Shown: in pieces, positions 1 to 10,474 of the stretch | How positions within the stretch are numbered: the first letter of the stretch is position 1 | Layout: each line of letters starts with the position of its first letter | DNA from: Coniferiporia sulphurascens | Taxonomy: Eukaryota; Basidiomycota; Agaricomycetes; Hymenochaetales; Hymenochaetaceae | Length of the DNA stretch: 64,000 nucleotides | NCBI GenBank assembly: GCA_002794785.1 | Contig: NBBA01000013.1 | Location: forward strand, 558,001-622,000 | Direction: 5' to 3' | Made by a program: the position numbers and the translations under genes | The notes under the pieces: generated by a model | The model's input: the letters and a program-made list of their open reading frames with translations, nothing else | What the model was told of the DNA's origin: nothing | The model's database searches: none

Positions 1-235
1 AGCATCGTTTTGAGCGCCAATTGTTCGGAATAGGGGCTTGGTCGGCGGGAACCTTGTTACCGCGCGGGACGAGCGAGTCGAGATGGATTCACAAACGCAG
101 GCTGACACACAGATCGTCGAACTACCAAACCCGGGCCTGAAGCGTTGCATCGGCTCGTCGCAGGAGACAGCCCGTGGGCACAGACGGAAGAAAGCAAAGG
201 TGTCCGTCGTGGAAGGCGTCGACATAGAAGAGTGA
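1..235 (+). CDS. 3' end of an unidentified gene
   Basis: An open frame runs to a TGA at 233-235 and most likely is the last exon of a gene that starts before the window. A possible 3' splice site (AG at 32-33) would start this exon at 34. The readable tail is about 66 residues. It is polar and ends with a basic stretch (RGHRRKKAKV) that resembles a nuclear localisation signal, followed by an acidic end. No domain or family is recognisable. The frame is closed upstream by a stop at 11-13, which fits an exon boundary near 33. It could also be a chance frame; only transcript data would tell. Confidence 0.4.
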
Positions 236-1305
236 TTAACCAGCGGCGAGTCCCCACGGATTGTTCATTTCAAAGTAAGATTTGCACTGGATAGGTCTAC
301 GGCGCTCAAATCTGGGGTTATACTACAACACGTGTGCATCAACTCATGAACGATGACTGGCTGAGCTGGTACTGCTGTGCCGACGAGCTTCGATTTCCCC
401 ACTCCACGCCTCGCCTTGCCTCCGACTAATGCTACTGCCTGCTTGCTGTCTGTTTGCTGTGTACAATTCAACGGCTCTCCTTCTGTTCGGGGCTTGCGCC
501 AATCGAGTAATATGCGTATGGTATCATGTACAGTATTAAACAGGTACTCAATTCAACAAAATATCAATGAGGCTGTCACCGCGTCACGCAGTCCGACTCG
601 AGGCCGGCCCTGAAGGCGGACCAATAAAAATCGAAAGAAAATGTTCGTGCACTTTTCCCAATCCCCTCTTGCTTTGGCAATTTGTCGTGCTCGCTGTTCT
701 ACGGCCGACAGTCTGCTGCGGGAGGCCTCGCAAGGAGATGAATTAAGGGTGCAAGGCATAGACTGCCCCTCCGTATCTATCTGAGGACCGCTCTGCTCAC
801 GGTCCCCGAGATTCGTTAGCGTGGTGTACATATCTATATTATTATTATTATATTATTCTTTCGTTGGTGTAGCGATGCAGATTGGAGCTGATAACATTAC
901 AGAATCCAATGGCCAGATGCAGAATGTAGCGTGCAAATTCTCGTTCGGCGTGAGCTTAAGATCTGCGAGTACAGTATCTAGTGGCCCCGCATTCCTCTCT
1001 ACTCTCTACTGCCACTAGCACCGGGCTCTTTGCCCCCCTTCCCTCTGTCCCTCCGCATCTCCGTCGTCGTTGCCGTTGCCGTCGACACCGACCCCGACAC
1101 CGGCCGGAAGACCGGATCGAGGCGCGACGCGTCATTCGATTGAATCAGCGCATAGGTAAGTGTCCCGAAAGCTCTAGACCCGCCACCGGGAAATCTCTGG
1201 TCTTTCAGTGGCCAGGTCCTCGCAGTCTGATCCTGACTTTGCTTCCTGCATATCTTCGTTTTCAGTGTCACTGTCCGCCCTCGACACTCACCCGTCCTCA
1301 CCGCC
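236..1305. other. Intergenic region upstream of DOA1
   Basis: About 1.07 kb between the first gene end and DOA1. It holds a short ATT-rich microsatellite at about 837-856 and pyrimidine-rich stretches just before the DOA1 start. A 92-codon open frame on the minus strand (553-831) has no recognisable homology and is not called a gene. I see no RNA gene here. Confidence 0.5.
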
Positions 1306-4300
1306 ATGCCGTACAAGCTCTCGGCTCAGCTGCGAGCTCACTCTTCCGACGTGCGTATGCGTACACAATGTCCTTTGCACGTTTGATTTACTTCTGTAAA
1401 CGTTTGTGCACTCTCCCTACAGGTGCGCGCTGTTGCCTCGCCCATCGATACGCTCGTCCTCTCCGCATCACGCGACAAAACGGCAGTGTCCTGGACGCGC
1501 CCTGCGTCCTCTGAGCCCTTTGTACAGGATTGCACCTTTCACGCAGGTAGCAAGTACATAAACGCCGTAGCATATATCCCACCCTCGCCGGAGGCGCCTA
1601 AGGGTGCGTACCCCCACTCCTGCAAAACTATCGATAACGACTACGGGGGTTGCTAATGCCTTCGTCCTTCCTGGCGCACAGGATATGCGGTCACTGGCGG
1701 TACCGAGACCGTGATTAACATATACCCGTTGGATGTGCCCTCCGACGAGCCCAGATACTCCCTCGTTGGACACACAGACAATGTCTGCGCACTAAACGCG
1801 TCAGCGTCGGGTCTGATTATATCGGGCTCATGGGACAAGTTCGCGCTTTGCTCCTCTCAATTCCTACATTTCTAATGGACGAATTCTCTCTTAGAACCGC
1901 AAAAGTGTGGCGCAACTTTCAAGAGTTGTACGAGCTCAGGGGGCACGAGCAGTCTGTATGGGCCGTCCAGATTCTGGACGAAGCCGACGAAATGTATCTC
2001 ACCGGTAATTTATTCCACCTCGTCCTCGCGAATTCTGAAGCGACCCTGTATATGCGCAGCGTCCGCGGACAAAACGATCAAGTTATGGATGAAAAACAAG
2101 CATATCCGGACTTACACGGGACATAATGGCGCTGTGCGAGGACTGGCGCTGCTGCCCCACGTCGGGTTTGCTTCGTGTTCCAATGACGGGTATCAGTTCT
2201 TTCGTTTCCGCTGCATTCTAGAACCGCTGACTTAATGAACCGTTTGCAGAGAGATCCGGGTCTGGACGTCAGAAGGCGACGTGGTCTTCACTCTTTCTGG
2301 TCACACTTCATTTGTTTACACGCTCACTGTCTTGCCCACCGGCGAGATTGCCTCTGGCGGAGAGGATCGCACGCTTCGAGTTTGGCGCGGTAAGATCAAA
2401 TTTTCTTTCTCATACCCCTGCCGATCATATTGCGCCCTGTGCAGATGAGGAATGCGTCCAGGCGATTGTGCACCCGGCAACTTCAGTTTGGGCTGTCTCG
2501 TCCATGCCAAATGGCGATATCGTCACAGGCTGCAGTGACGGTATAGTGCGCATTTTCAGTGCCGCAGAGGAGCGATGGGCGTCCGCGGACGAGCTGAAGC
2601 AGTACGACGATTTGGTTGCAAGCCAGACCCTTCCCTCGTAAGCTCATTTTTAGCCGTTTTAAAAATCAAAATAATCTAGTATATGCCATAGCCAGCAAGT
2701 CGGTGATGTGAAAAAAACAGACCTCCCTGGTCCGGAGGCTCTTACAGCCCCAGGTATAATCTCTTTGCGATTTCCCCTCCCCTGTGTTCGTAAGTCTGAC
2801 TGATAATCAAGGCAAAAAATCTGGAGAAGTGAAGATGGTACGGAACGGAGATAGTGTTGAGGCTCACCAGGTAAGGCAAATTTCTCCTTCCGCCCCCCTC
2901 CACCCTTTTCAACTTTATACACGTACTTTCAAGTTCTAACGTAATCTTGACCGAGTAGTGGGATTCAGCTTCAATGAGCTGGCAAAAGATAGGGGAAGTC
3001 GTAGATGCAGTCGGCTCTGGTCGGAAGCAACTCCACGACGGCAAGGAATACGACTATGTCTTCGACGTTGACATCCAGGACGGTGTCCCCCCACTAAAGC
3101 TGCCGTATAATGCAAATGGTATATAGTATTTGCTTGCGGAAAGATAGCGTATTGATATAAGCATTTTAGAAAACCCGTACACTGCTGCTCAGCGCTTCCT
3201 CGGTGCGAACGATCTGCCGATGAGCTACCTCGATCAGGTTGTACAGTTCATTGAAAGGAACTCAAGTGGTGTGAGCCTTTCGTCAGGGAACGACTTCGTA
3301 GACCCATTCACTGGTAAGTCACGCGTGCGGGTGCTATTGCAGACATAAGGTTAAAGTAGGGGATTGCTTTAGGTGCACCTCGGTATCAGGCCCCTCAGGC
3401 CTCTGTTCCTGCACAGAACGTCTCGACTTTTAGCGATCCGTTTACAGGCAGCTCACGTTATGCACCCCCGTCATCGTTCACGCCCCAGCCGGCCCAATCT
3501 GCGCCAATAGCTAAACATTCGCCTACTGTCATTCCGGTGGTTCGTAACGTACCGCACTCTTCCCTCTGACGTCTTTTAATAACGGGAACATTACAGAACA
3601 CATTCCTATCTTTCAAGCAAGGGAACGTAGCCGCCATGCGCGGAAAAATTAGGGAACTCGATGACGCCTTCAGAAATGAAATCGTACGCCGCTTCAATCC
3701 AATAGCAATATTCTTCAGTTATACTTACTTTTGATTGGCGGCAGTCGACATTGACTGTCGCCATGTACCCCCCGGAACTGAATAAGCTCGACGAGGCATA
3801 TGCATTCCTAAGCCAAGCATTCGCCTCGCCGAACAATATCACCGTGCAGCCGCTCGGCACAGTGCATCTGGAGACGATAATTCAGATCCTCGAGCGCTGG
3901 CCCAGTTCTTCTCGGTTCCCGGGTACATCTAGTGACACTTCTTGAATTCTTCGATCTTCTCATCACCCGTACTTCTGTCCGGTACCTATTTTACAGTCAT
4001 CGATCTTGCCCGGCTCGTTAGTGGCTATTGCCCGTCCGCTTACGCCGATCCGGTTGTGGCCGCACAATTCTACGCGTCGTTGCTGAAAGCGGCAGAATGG
4101 GACGTCCCGTGGGACGTACCGATGCCGAAATCGCGTGAGACGAATGTGCTATTGGCTCTGCGCGCAATCGCGAATGCATTTCAGGAGAGTACGCCCGTGG
4201 GTGTGGGCGACTGGGTTGGGGCGCTCTTTGGCGAGATTCTTAGAGCACCCTACGATGCGTTAATGAAAAATCACCGGGTGACACTTGCGACTTCTTTATT

Positions 4301-4788
4301 CAAGTATGCCGCCCCAGTTTTTATCTCGTGACTGGCGACGGGTAGCTGACGCTTCAATGATTTAGCTTATCGTGTGTGCGCCTGAAGGGCCCTGTCTCTT
4401 CAACAGTCAGCGACTTGCACCTAGCATTGATTTCCACGGTATGCTTTCAGGGCTTCTGTTATTCATCATGATTGCTGAACTATGATTGCTGAACGCGCGT
4501 ACTATCACAAGGTCCTTCGGCAGGAGCGGAACGACGCGGAAACGGCATACCGGGCCTTGGTTGCCCTCGGAAACACGGTGAGGGATTTTAAAAATGATAA
4601 GGCCGAGTTTCCCCTCATGACCTTCCTTTGTCCTCCTTACCATCTAGCTCTATGCGTTGAAGTCACAAAGCGCGGCGTTAACGCCCGTCCAAATCTCGGA
4701 GCTCAGACAGGAACTGCCACCGCTTAGAGCGCAATTTCCCGAGGAGCGCATAGGGGCGGTAATAAAGGACATTGCGGGTCTCCTATAA
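1306..4788 (+). CDS. DOA1: DOA1/UFD3 (PLAA-type) ubiquitin-binding WD40 protein
   Basis: Homolog of yeast Doa1/Ufd3 and animal PLAA, a Cdc48/p97 cofactor that binds ubiquitin and acts in ubiquitin homeostasis, ERAD and membrane-protein sorting. The three family domains are present in order. First come about seven WD40 repeats (GHTDNV, GHEQSVWAV, GHNGAVRGL, GHTSFVYTL blocks). Next is a PFU domain (WQKIGEVVDAVGSG to PYTAAQRFL and YLDQVVQFIE). Last is an all-helical C-terminal PUL domain ending EERIGAVIKDIAGLL. The start at 1306 has a good context (CCGCCATG) and begins MPYKLSAQLRAH, as in the family. Roughly a dozen short introns interrupt it. Between PFU and PUL is a Pro/Ser-rich linker with DPFTG repeats. 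The product is about 800 residues, the normal length. It converges on MAK21 downstream. No damage seen. Confidence 0.93.
4468..4494. repeat. Short tandem duplication inside a DOA1 intron
   Basis: ATGATTGCTGAAC occurs at 4468-4480 and again at 4482-4494, separated by one T. It lies in an intron near the 3' end of DOA1, so it is probably a local replication-slippage duplication with no coding effect. Confidence 0.75.
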
Positions 4789-5317
4789 ATCATGATCGAC
4801 CTCCCACACATGTTTAATGTTGTTATGTGAAGAGACTAGGCGACATTGTCTCGACTCATCTGGCCCCTTCCCTAGTTGCGAACAGTTGTTAATCAGTGCC
4901 TGCCACGATTTCGGGTTTTAGGAACTTTCGGGCTTTGGGTGGTTAAATGGTTATATTGTCGAACGATTGATATTCAATGTATCTGTAGCGCTATGACTTT
5001 CGATAACCTCTGCATTCTGCTGCTTTCATTCCCTTTTCACAAGACGGACAATATATGTTGTTGAAAATTTTTCCCGTGTTGTTATATTGATGTGTACGTA
5101 GATACGTGTGTCCCACGTAAACTTCGGACCTTATAGATGCGTTTTAGTAACTCTCCACGAATGCGGGCTTCCAACTCGACCCTGTAAGGCACCCCGCAGC
5201 ATTCTCAGACTAGGCGACTGGGCTTCCAGGACAGAACGCGCAACAGAAAATAAAATTCAGGGTGGTGATAGTAAAACAACACACGAGCGTATACAGGTTC
5301 TCGGATTAACGTTGGAT
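4789..5317. other. Convergent 3' intergenic region DOA1 / MAK21
   Basis: 529 bp between two stop codons that face each other. It is T-rich, with no long open frame, RNA gene or repeat that I can support. It should contain the 3' UTRs and poly(A) sites of both genes. Confidence 0.5.
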
Positions 5318-8300
5318 TCAGATGTCGTCCTCCGGCCCATCCTCGATGAGCTTTGCGTAATCCTCGTACGTAGCGAATGTCGGGAGCGCGCGTAGGCGAC
5401 GTTTCTTCGACCGCGTGTCTTCCTTCCGTGCGCCGCGTTTCCGCTTCTTTGCGTCGTCTGCGCCGAACCCGCCCCATTCCTCGCCCGCGCCCGCGCCCTC
5501 GCCTTCTCCGGCGGAAGCCCCGGAGTCGTACTCGATGAGCCCCTCGGGCATCTTGACGTCGTCGAGGTCGATCAGGTCGTCTGCGTCGGAGCCCTCAGCG
5601 AGCGAAAGGCCGTCTTCACTGCCATCGTCAGCATGGTCACTGTCTTTGCCGACGACACCGTTCTCAGTGTCCTCGTCTGACAAGTCCTCCCCGGATCCGA
5701 TCGAAAGTTCGTCATCGGACACGTCGTCCTCGTGGTCGCCTCGTAGATCAGGATGAGTCGATTTGATGGCCTGTGAAAGCGGTGGTCAGTATTAGTACAC
5801 GGACGTTAGGGATTATGTGAGTTCGGAAAGGCGCCGATACTGACATTCCAGATCTCTGCCTCGTCTTCGGATTCGTCCTCGTCATCTGAGGCCGCCTTCG
5901 CTGCTTCTGCCTCGTCGTCACTAAGGCCTTCGGTCCCCTCCTCTTCACCCTCATCTTCGTCTTCGTCCTCATTTTCGTCGTCCGATTCGGCGCCACCCTT
6001 CCGCTTCGCGACCTTTTCGGCCTTTGCCTTCTCTTTCTCGCTCTTTTTGGAGAAGAACTTATGGAAGAAGACCTGTGAAGGAGGGGGAGAAAGAAGAGTC
6101 AGTCGCTGGAAAACAAAACTACGCCGGAATCAAATTGAAAACGGACCTGGTCGACTGGAACGTCCTTCACGTCCTTGCGCAAGAACGCTTCGTCGTTCAC
6201 CATCCCGCTGCCGTCCTGCTGAGCACCCTTCACGACCCGGACACTCGTGCCATCCATGGCGACTGCCGCGGGCTGCATTGCGCTCGCGCCGCGCGGCTTG
6301 AGCTTCTTCGGGTTCTTGTACACGAAGCGATCGAGGAAGTGCGAGAGCGTGTTGAGCGAGAGATCCGCGTTGGCTGTGAGCTCCTTGCCTTCGAGCAGCT
6401 GCGAGGTGTGCAACTGCACAGTTGGGTGGTAGTGTGTGAGGAGGGGCACCTGCAGTCATTACACTGTTATTAGAAGTTGGGTACACAAGGCGAGAAAGAG
6501 CACTGACGAGTTCCCACATAGGCGAGGCACCCGCATGGGCATATTGGGGATCGCGCTTTTTCGGGTCGTAGGTGCTGTCCGTGGATCCGTCACTGGGTCG
6601 AGAGGAGGGCTTACCCAACAGCTCACGAAGACTTGGCTCGACTTTGTAGATCTATTATAAACGCAGCATATTTGAGTGATCGGATATCAATAGCAGAGGA
6701 AATTGGACTACCTCGCCAAGTAAAAATAAGCCACCGGCAACGAACTCTACGGCACCGTTGCCCGCGCCGACAAGTAACTGGACGAAGCGTCTGACAAACG
6801 CCTTTACCCTCTCTTTCTTGGTGTCCATCTTCATGGACTTCAAGAGCAGATTGAGATACATGGCCTGCTTTGATGAGGAATTGAGCCGTATGTCATGAAG
6901 CGACGCATATAGGGTCCTGTAGTATCGGTCGGTGATGGAATTCGATAGACTGGTGGATGACGAGGACTGGGAGGGTGCGGATAGAAGTGATTGGCAGATT
7001 TGCAAAAGGAGGCGCAGAGCCTGTAGGGAGATGTTGAAGGTCGATTTGTGGCAGATGAGGAAGAGAGTGTCGATATGTTTGCTGAATCTGCAAGACAAAT
7101 CATTCAAAATAATTGATGGACGACTGAAAACGATAACAAGTTCGTTTGCTTACTCAACGTTTTCGATGCCAAGCTTTGCAAACGGAAGTGCTCGATTAAC
7201 ACCCGTCAGAATTGCAGAGATCAACCTCGAATTTGAGTCCTCCACTTCAGTGAAACTATTGTCATGTTCTTCTTTGCCTTTTCCTTTACCCTTGCCTTTG
7301 GTATTTTCATCCCTCTGCTCCTGCTTCTTCCTCTTCTCTTTCCCCATGCGCGAATGATCGACCTCTTCGCTCACTACAGCACCGTCTGTGTCTGGCGCCG
7401 CTGACGAGCCAAGGATCTCTTTAAACAGCTCGAAATATAAACCGACAAGCTGTACCGCGACAGCGCGGTCCGCCTCCGTCAGCGCGAGCATGACCTGGTT
7501 TAGCGTAATCGCCGCGTAATACTTCGCGTGCTCCTGCTGCAGGTCTTTCTTCTCCCCCTTCTCATGAGGTGTTGACTTGGGCTTGGGCTTGGAGTTAGCC
7601 TTCGTTGAAGGCTTCGGGTCGTCTGAGAATTTGAGATGCGTTGCGCCGGACTGTGTGGTAGTGGCGTTGCTGCGCAGAGGCCGAAGAGCGAGGGACGCAA
7701 TCTCGCGGACGATCACGGCCTTCATCTGCGGGTGCACTTGGAGGAGCTGCAGGATATGGTATGAAGCGCGCGAGGCGACGGAGCGCTCTGAATCACCCTA
7801 AATAAATTGTCTCCGTCAGATGGAAGCGGTGTGATACAGTAATTACAGGCATACGAGTTTGTTGACAAGCAATCGGAGAAGATTTTGTTCTTGCTCCGGC
7901 TTTTCGCGCAGAAGCGTGAAGATCAACGACATCGCTTGGAGTCGCACGTACGGAAGAGGGTCTAGAGAAAGTGTCTGGAAACAAAGTTAAGGAGGGCATG
8001 CTATAAGACGTGGAAGAGGGACAAACTTCGAGAATTTGGAGGAGACTGTAGAAGTATTTCTTCAGCCAATCTTCAAAATGCCACACTAAGAGATGTTTGT
8101 CCGACACTCCAGGATGCGACAGCGGTTGATCGATGAAATATCTATAACGCTCTGTCAGGAGAAGCAGGAACATAGAATCAGACTACATCCTACTTCAGCT
8201 TCCGATCTGGCGCGCCTCCGCCCATCCACCAATCCGCAATCGCGCGCAGAGCCTTCAGGCTCTCCTCCCTACCTTTTTTCTGACCCATCCCGCGCAGCGT

Positions 8301-9238
8301 CTCAAGTGCGCGCGTATTGTGTACGGGACTACTCTGTGCCATAAGCGTAAGTGCGGAAAGACGATCGCTAAGCGTGCCGCTCGTGAGTACGCGGTGCAGA
8401 AATGCCGTGTCGGATGAGGACGCTGTGAGCTTGTTCGCGGAGGTCGCGCTCTCGTATGCGCTGAGTTCTGCCGCATGGAGTTCCGCTGCGCGGGACTGGC
8501 GAGCAGTGACTGTCTGCGGTGAGGGAGATGGTGGGGGCTTTGATGAGGACGGAAGAGGAGGAAGGGCTGAGTACCATTGCGGCGTAGGGTCAAGCAGCTG
8601 GAGGCAGGTTCAGAACTTTCGCCAAGAAGAACCCGCGAAAGCTTACCAGACGTGAGTTTGGGCCAACTTTTGGGATATTTATATTTTGCTTTTTCTCTGT
8701 AGCTATTTCCACATCTTTTCCCTCTACCTCGTCGGAGGTAGCTCCGGACGAGTTTTCTTCATTCCTATCCTCTTCACTACTCCCCTCTCCCTCCTCTTCT
8801 TCACTTTCGTCTTCGAGTTCCTGTGGCTTTACAGAAGCGAAATTCAGTCCGCCCATAAATTTCGCCAAATCCTTGGACAACGATGCCTGCAAATATTGTT
8901 AGGTTCAGGTAAAGATGTAGACTTGCAGTACGTACATCCCGCTTCAAGTCGCTGGCGCTTGGTGCCAATACATCGACATCGCTGTTCACGTCTTTTAGAC
9001 GCTTGTAGTCCTCCTCATCGCCTCCCAGTGCCAAAACGTCTTTCTTGAAGCTGTCGAGATCCTCGCTGAGTCCCGCTTTCGACTCTCCGTTTTTTGCCTT
9101 GACGTTTTCTCGGGCGCCCTTCCCCGAGTCAGAGGGGAGGCTTTTGTTTTTGTGATTCCTGTTACTGGTTGTCTTTTTATTTCGTTTAGACTTTGAAGGA
9201 GCCACTGCGGATTTTTTGGCAGAGTGAAGGCGAGCCAT
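5318..9238 (-). CDS. MAK21: MAK21/NOC1 ribosome biogenesis protein (CBF/Mak21 family)
   Basis: Nucleolar factor of the Noc1-Noc2 complex that carries early pre-60S particles through assembly; animal homologs are called CEBPZ. It begins MARLHSAKK with a Lys-rich N-terminus, followed by an acidic stretch and a helical-repeat body. The CBF domain is recognisable from the blocks TDRYYRTLYASLHDIR, LNLLLKSMKMD and FVRRFVQLLV. Further on are MWELVPLLTHYHPTV and HFLDRFVYKNPKK. The C-terminus is very acidic and Ser-rich, then ends FATYEDYAKLIEDGPEDDI, as in the family. The product is about 1,080 residues with around 12 short introns. The Asp/Glu-rich tail creates long antisense frames at 5415-5756 that are not genes. 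It shares a 165-bp promoter region with the phosphatase gene. Confidence 0.92.
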
Positions 9239-9403
9239 GGCAGCGCGAGCGAGAGCCAATAAATTTACTCGTAGTACGGCAGCGCATTTGCGGTAAGGAT
9301 CGACGTTGTACAAATTGCCGAGTACGGTCGACTCTTATCCTCCTCCGCTATTATATCTACGGGGAAACTATGGCCATCTTCCTTCCTTCTGCCACGTGCA
9401 TCA
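9239..9403. promoter_or_regulatory. Head-to-head promoter region MAK21 / histidine phosphatase
   Basis: Only 165 bp separate the two divergent start codons, so both promoters and 5' UTRs must overlap here. A CACGTG palindrome lies at 9393-9398, six bases before the phosphatase ATG. This is the core recognised by bHLH factors such as Cbf1/Pho4/USF, but it may be chance this close to the start. Confidence 0.5.
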
Positions 9404-10239
9404 ATGAGCTCGCCCCCCGTCGTGCGCATATACCTCGTACGACATGGAGAAACGAACGAGAATAAAGCGGGCATCATACAAGGCCAGATGGACACCGTCC
9501 TGAACGCAGACGGATCCTTACAGGCCCGTCTGTGCGGCGAGGCACTTAAGAACATCAATTTCTCACTTGCCCTCTCAAGCGATCTGAAGAGGACGCTCAA
9601 GGCAGGTCGAGCCCTCACTAGTCTGTCATCATATCAATAAATAAGTTTCTGCCTCAGACCGCCGAGCTCATCTTGCTCCACCATCCGGGCGTTCAGCTAT
9701 TTAGGCGTGCTGCCCTTCGTGAACGCGTAAGTTTAAGATGAGAACTCGTCCGCTTGCACTGCGTATCTTGTTAACGCGCCTTAGGATATGGGGGAACTGC
9801 AAGGGGTGCGAGTTGGTCAGTATGACAAGACAAAGCTTCCCAAGTCTGTTGAAACGGGAGAGGCGTTCGTCTTTCACCATTCATATGCCAAGTGGGCTGT
9901 CCTTATCAGCGGTTCCCATTTAGGTTTGCACGGCGTACATTAAAGTGGTGGGAAGAAGATATTGGAAAATATCTACCTACGATAACCTCGGACCCCGAGC
10001 CGGCGAATATCCTAGTCGTTAGCCACGGGGCATTCATTGCGACGCTCTGCAGGTCGCTGGTCGCACACAAGATCGTACAAGTCCAGCCAGGGATAGGATT
10101 TGGAGTATGTTATAACACGTCTGTGACTACGTTAGACATGGGGCGAGACAAGCGAGGGACTCTGGTACGCTACAGCGGCATATCGCACCTGCTGCGGCCC
10201 GCCGTCGAGACGAACGCGGACGAACAGCCTCAGGGCTAG
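9404..10239 (+). CDS. Histidine phosphatase (phosphoglycerate mutase / F26BPase-like family)
   Basis: Member of the histidine phosphatase superfamily, near the phosphoglycerate-mutase and TIGAR-like sugar phosphatases. The catalytic RHG motif is in YLVRHGETNENK near residue 13, with the companion acid/base region SVETGEAFARR and the second histidine in LVVSHGAFIATL. The exact substrate cannot be read from sequence; fructose-2,6-bisphosphate or another small phosphate ester is possible. To keep the frame through DLKRTLK-TAELIL, the first intron (9602-9657) must use a GC donor (AAG|GCAGGT). A later intron ends at the TTTAG before GTTTGCACGG, giving GEAFARRTLKWW. The product is roughly 220 residues, short and single-domain. 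It ends with TAG at 10237-10239, just before a hairpin. Confidence 0.85.
9602..9657 (+). other. GC-AG intron in the histidine phosphatase gene
   Basis: 56 nt, starting GCAGGT after AAG and ending CTCAG. The nearby GT (9606) would shift the frame and give an early stop, whereas the GC donor joins RTLK to TAELILLHHP, as in the family. Confidence 0.65.
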
Positions 10240-10250
10240 AGGGCAGTGTT

Positions 10251-10278
10251 ATACACTACATTACATGATGTAGTGTAT
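10251..10278. repeat. Perfect inverted repeat (hairpin) after the phosphatase stop
   Basis: ATACACTACAT (10251-10261) and its exact reverse complement (10268-10278) flank the 6-nt loop TACATG. The repeat starts 12 bases after the stop codon, so it lies in the 3' UTR. Its role is unknown: 3'-end formation, mRNA stability or chance. Confidence 0.8.
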
Positions 10279-10474
10279 GTACTATAATTGTAACTATATT
10301 GGGACGTAGCTGTGCCGTTTGTGTAGACGCCCATAATCAATGCGAGTTAGGATTCTATTAGGTACGGCGCGTCATGATCACCAGTTCGGCCAAGACAATT
10401 TATGGCGAGGCGATGCAATAACGAACCTTCAAAGTAACACTAAATCGAAACACACTCTCTATCCTCAAACTATC

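Noticed and set aside
553..831. 92-codon minus-strand frame
   Set aside because: No recognisable family, no supporting splice structure; kept only as a note in the intergenic entry.
837..856. ATT microsatellite as a regulatory element
   Set aside because: Short simple-sequence run, common in fungal intergenic DNA; nothing links it to function.
981..1514. 177-codon plus-strand frame overlapping the DOA1 start
   Set aside because: It runs in another frame through the DOA1 leader, first exon and first intron, and has low-complexity Arg/Pro composition; DOA1 explains the region.
5415..5756. Plus-strand Ser/Pro-rich frame
   Set aside because: Antisense shadow of the acidic Glu/Asp/Ser tail of MAK21.
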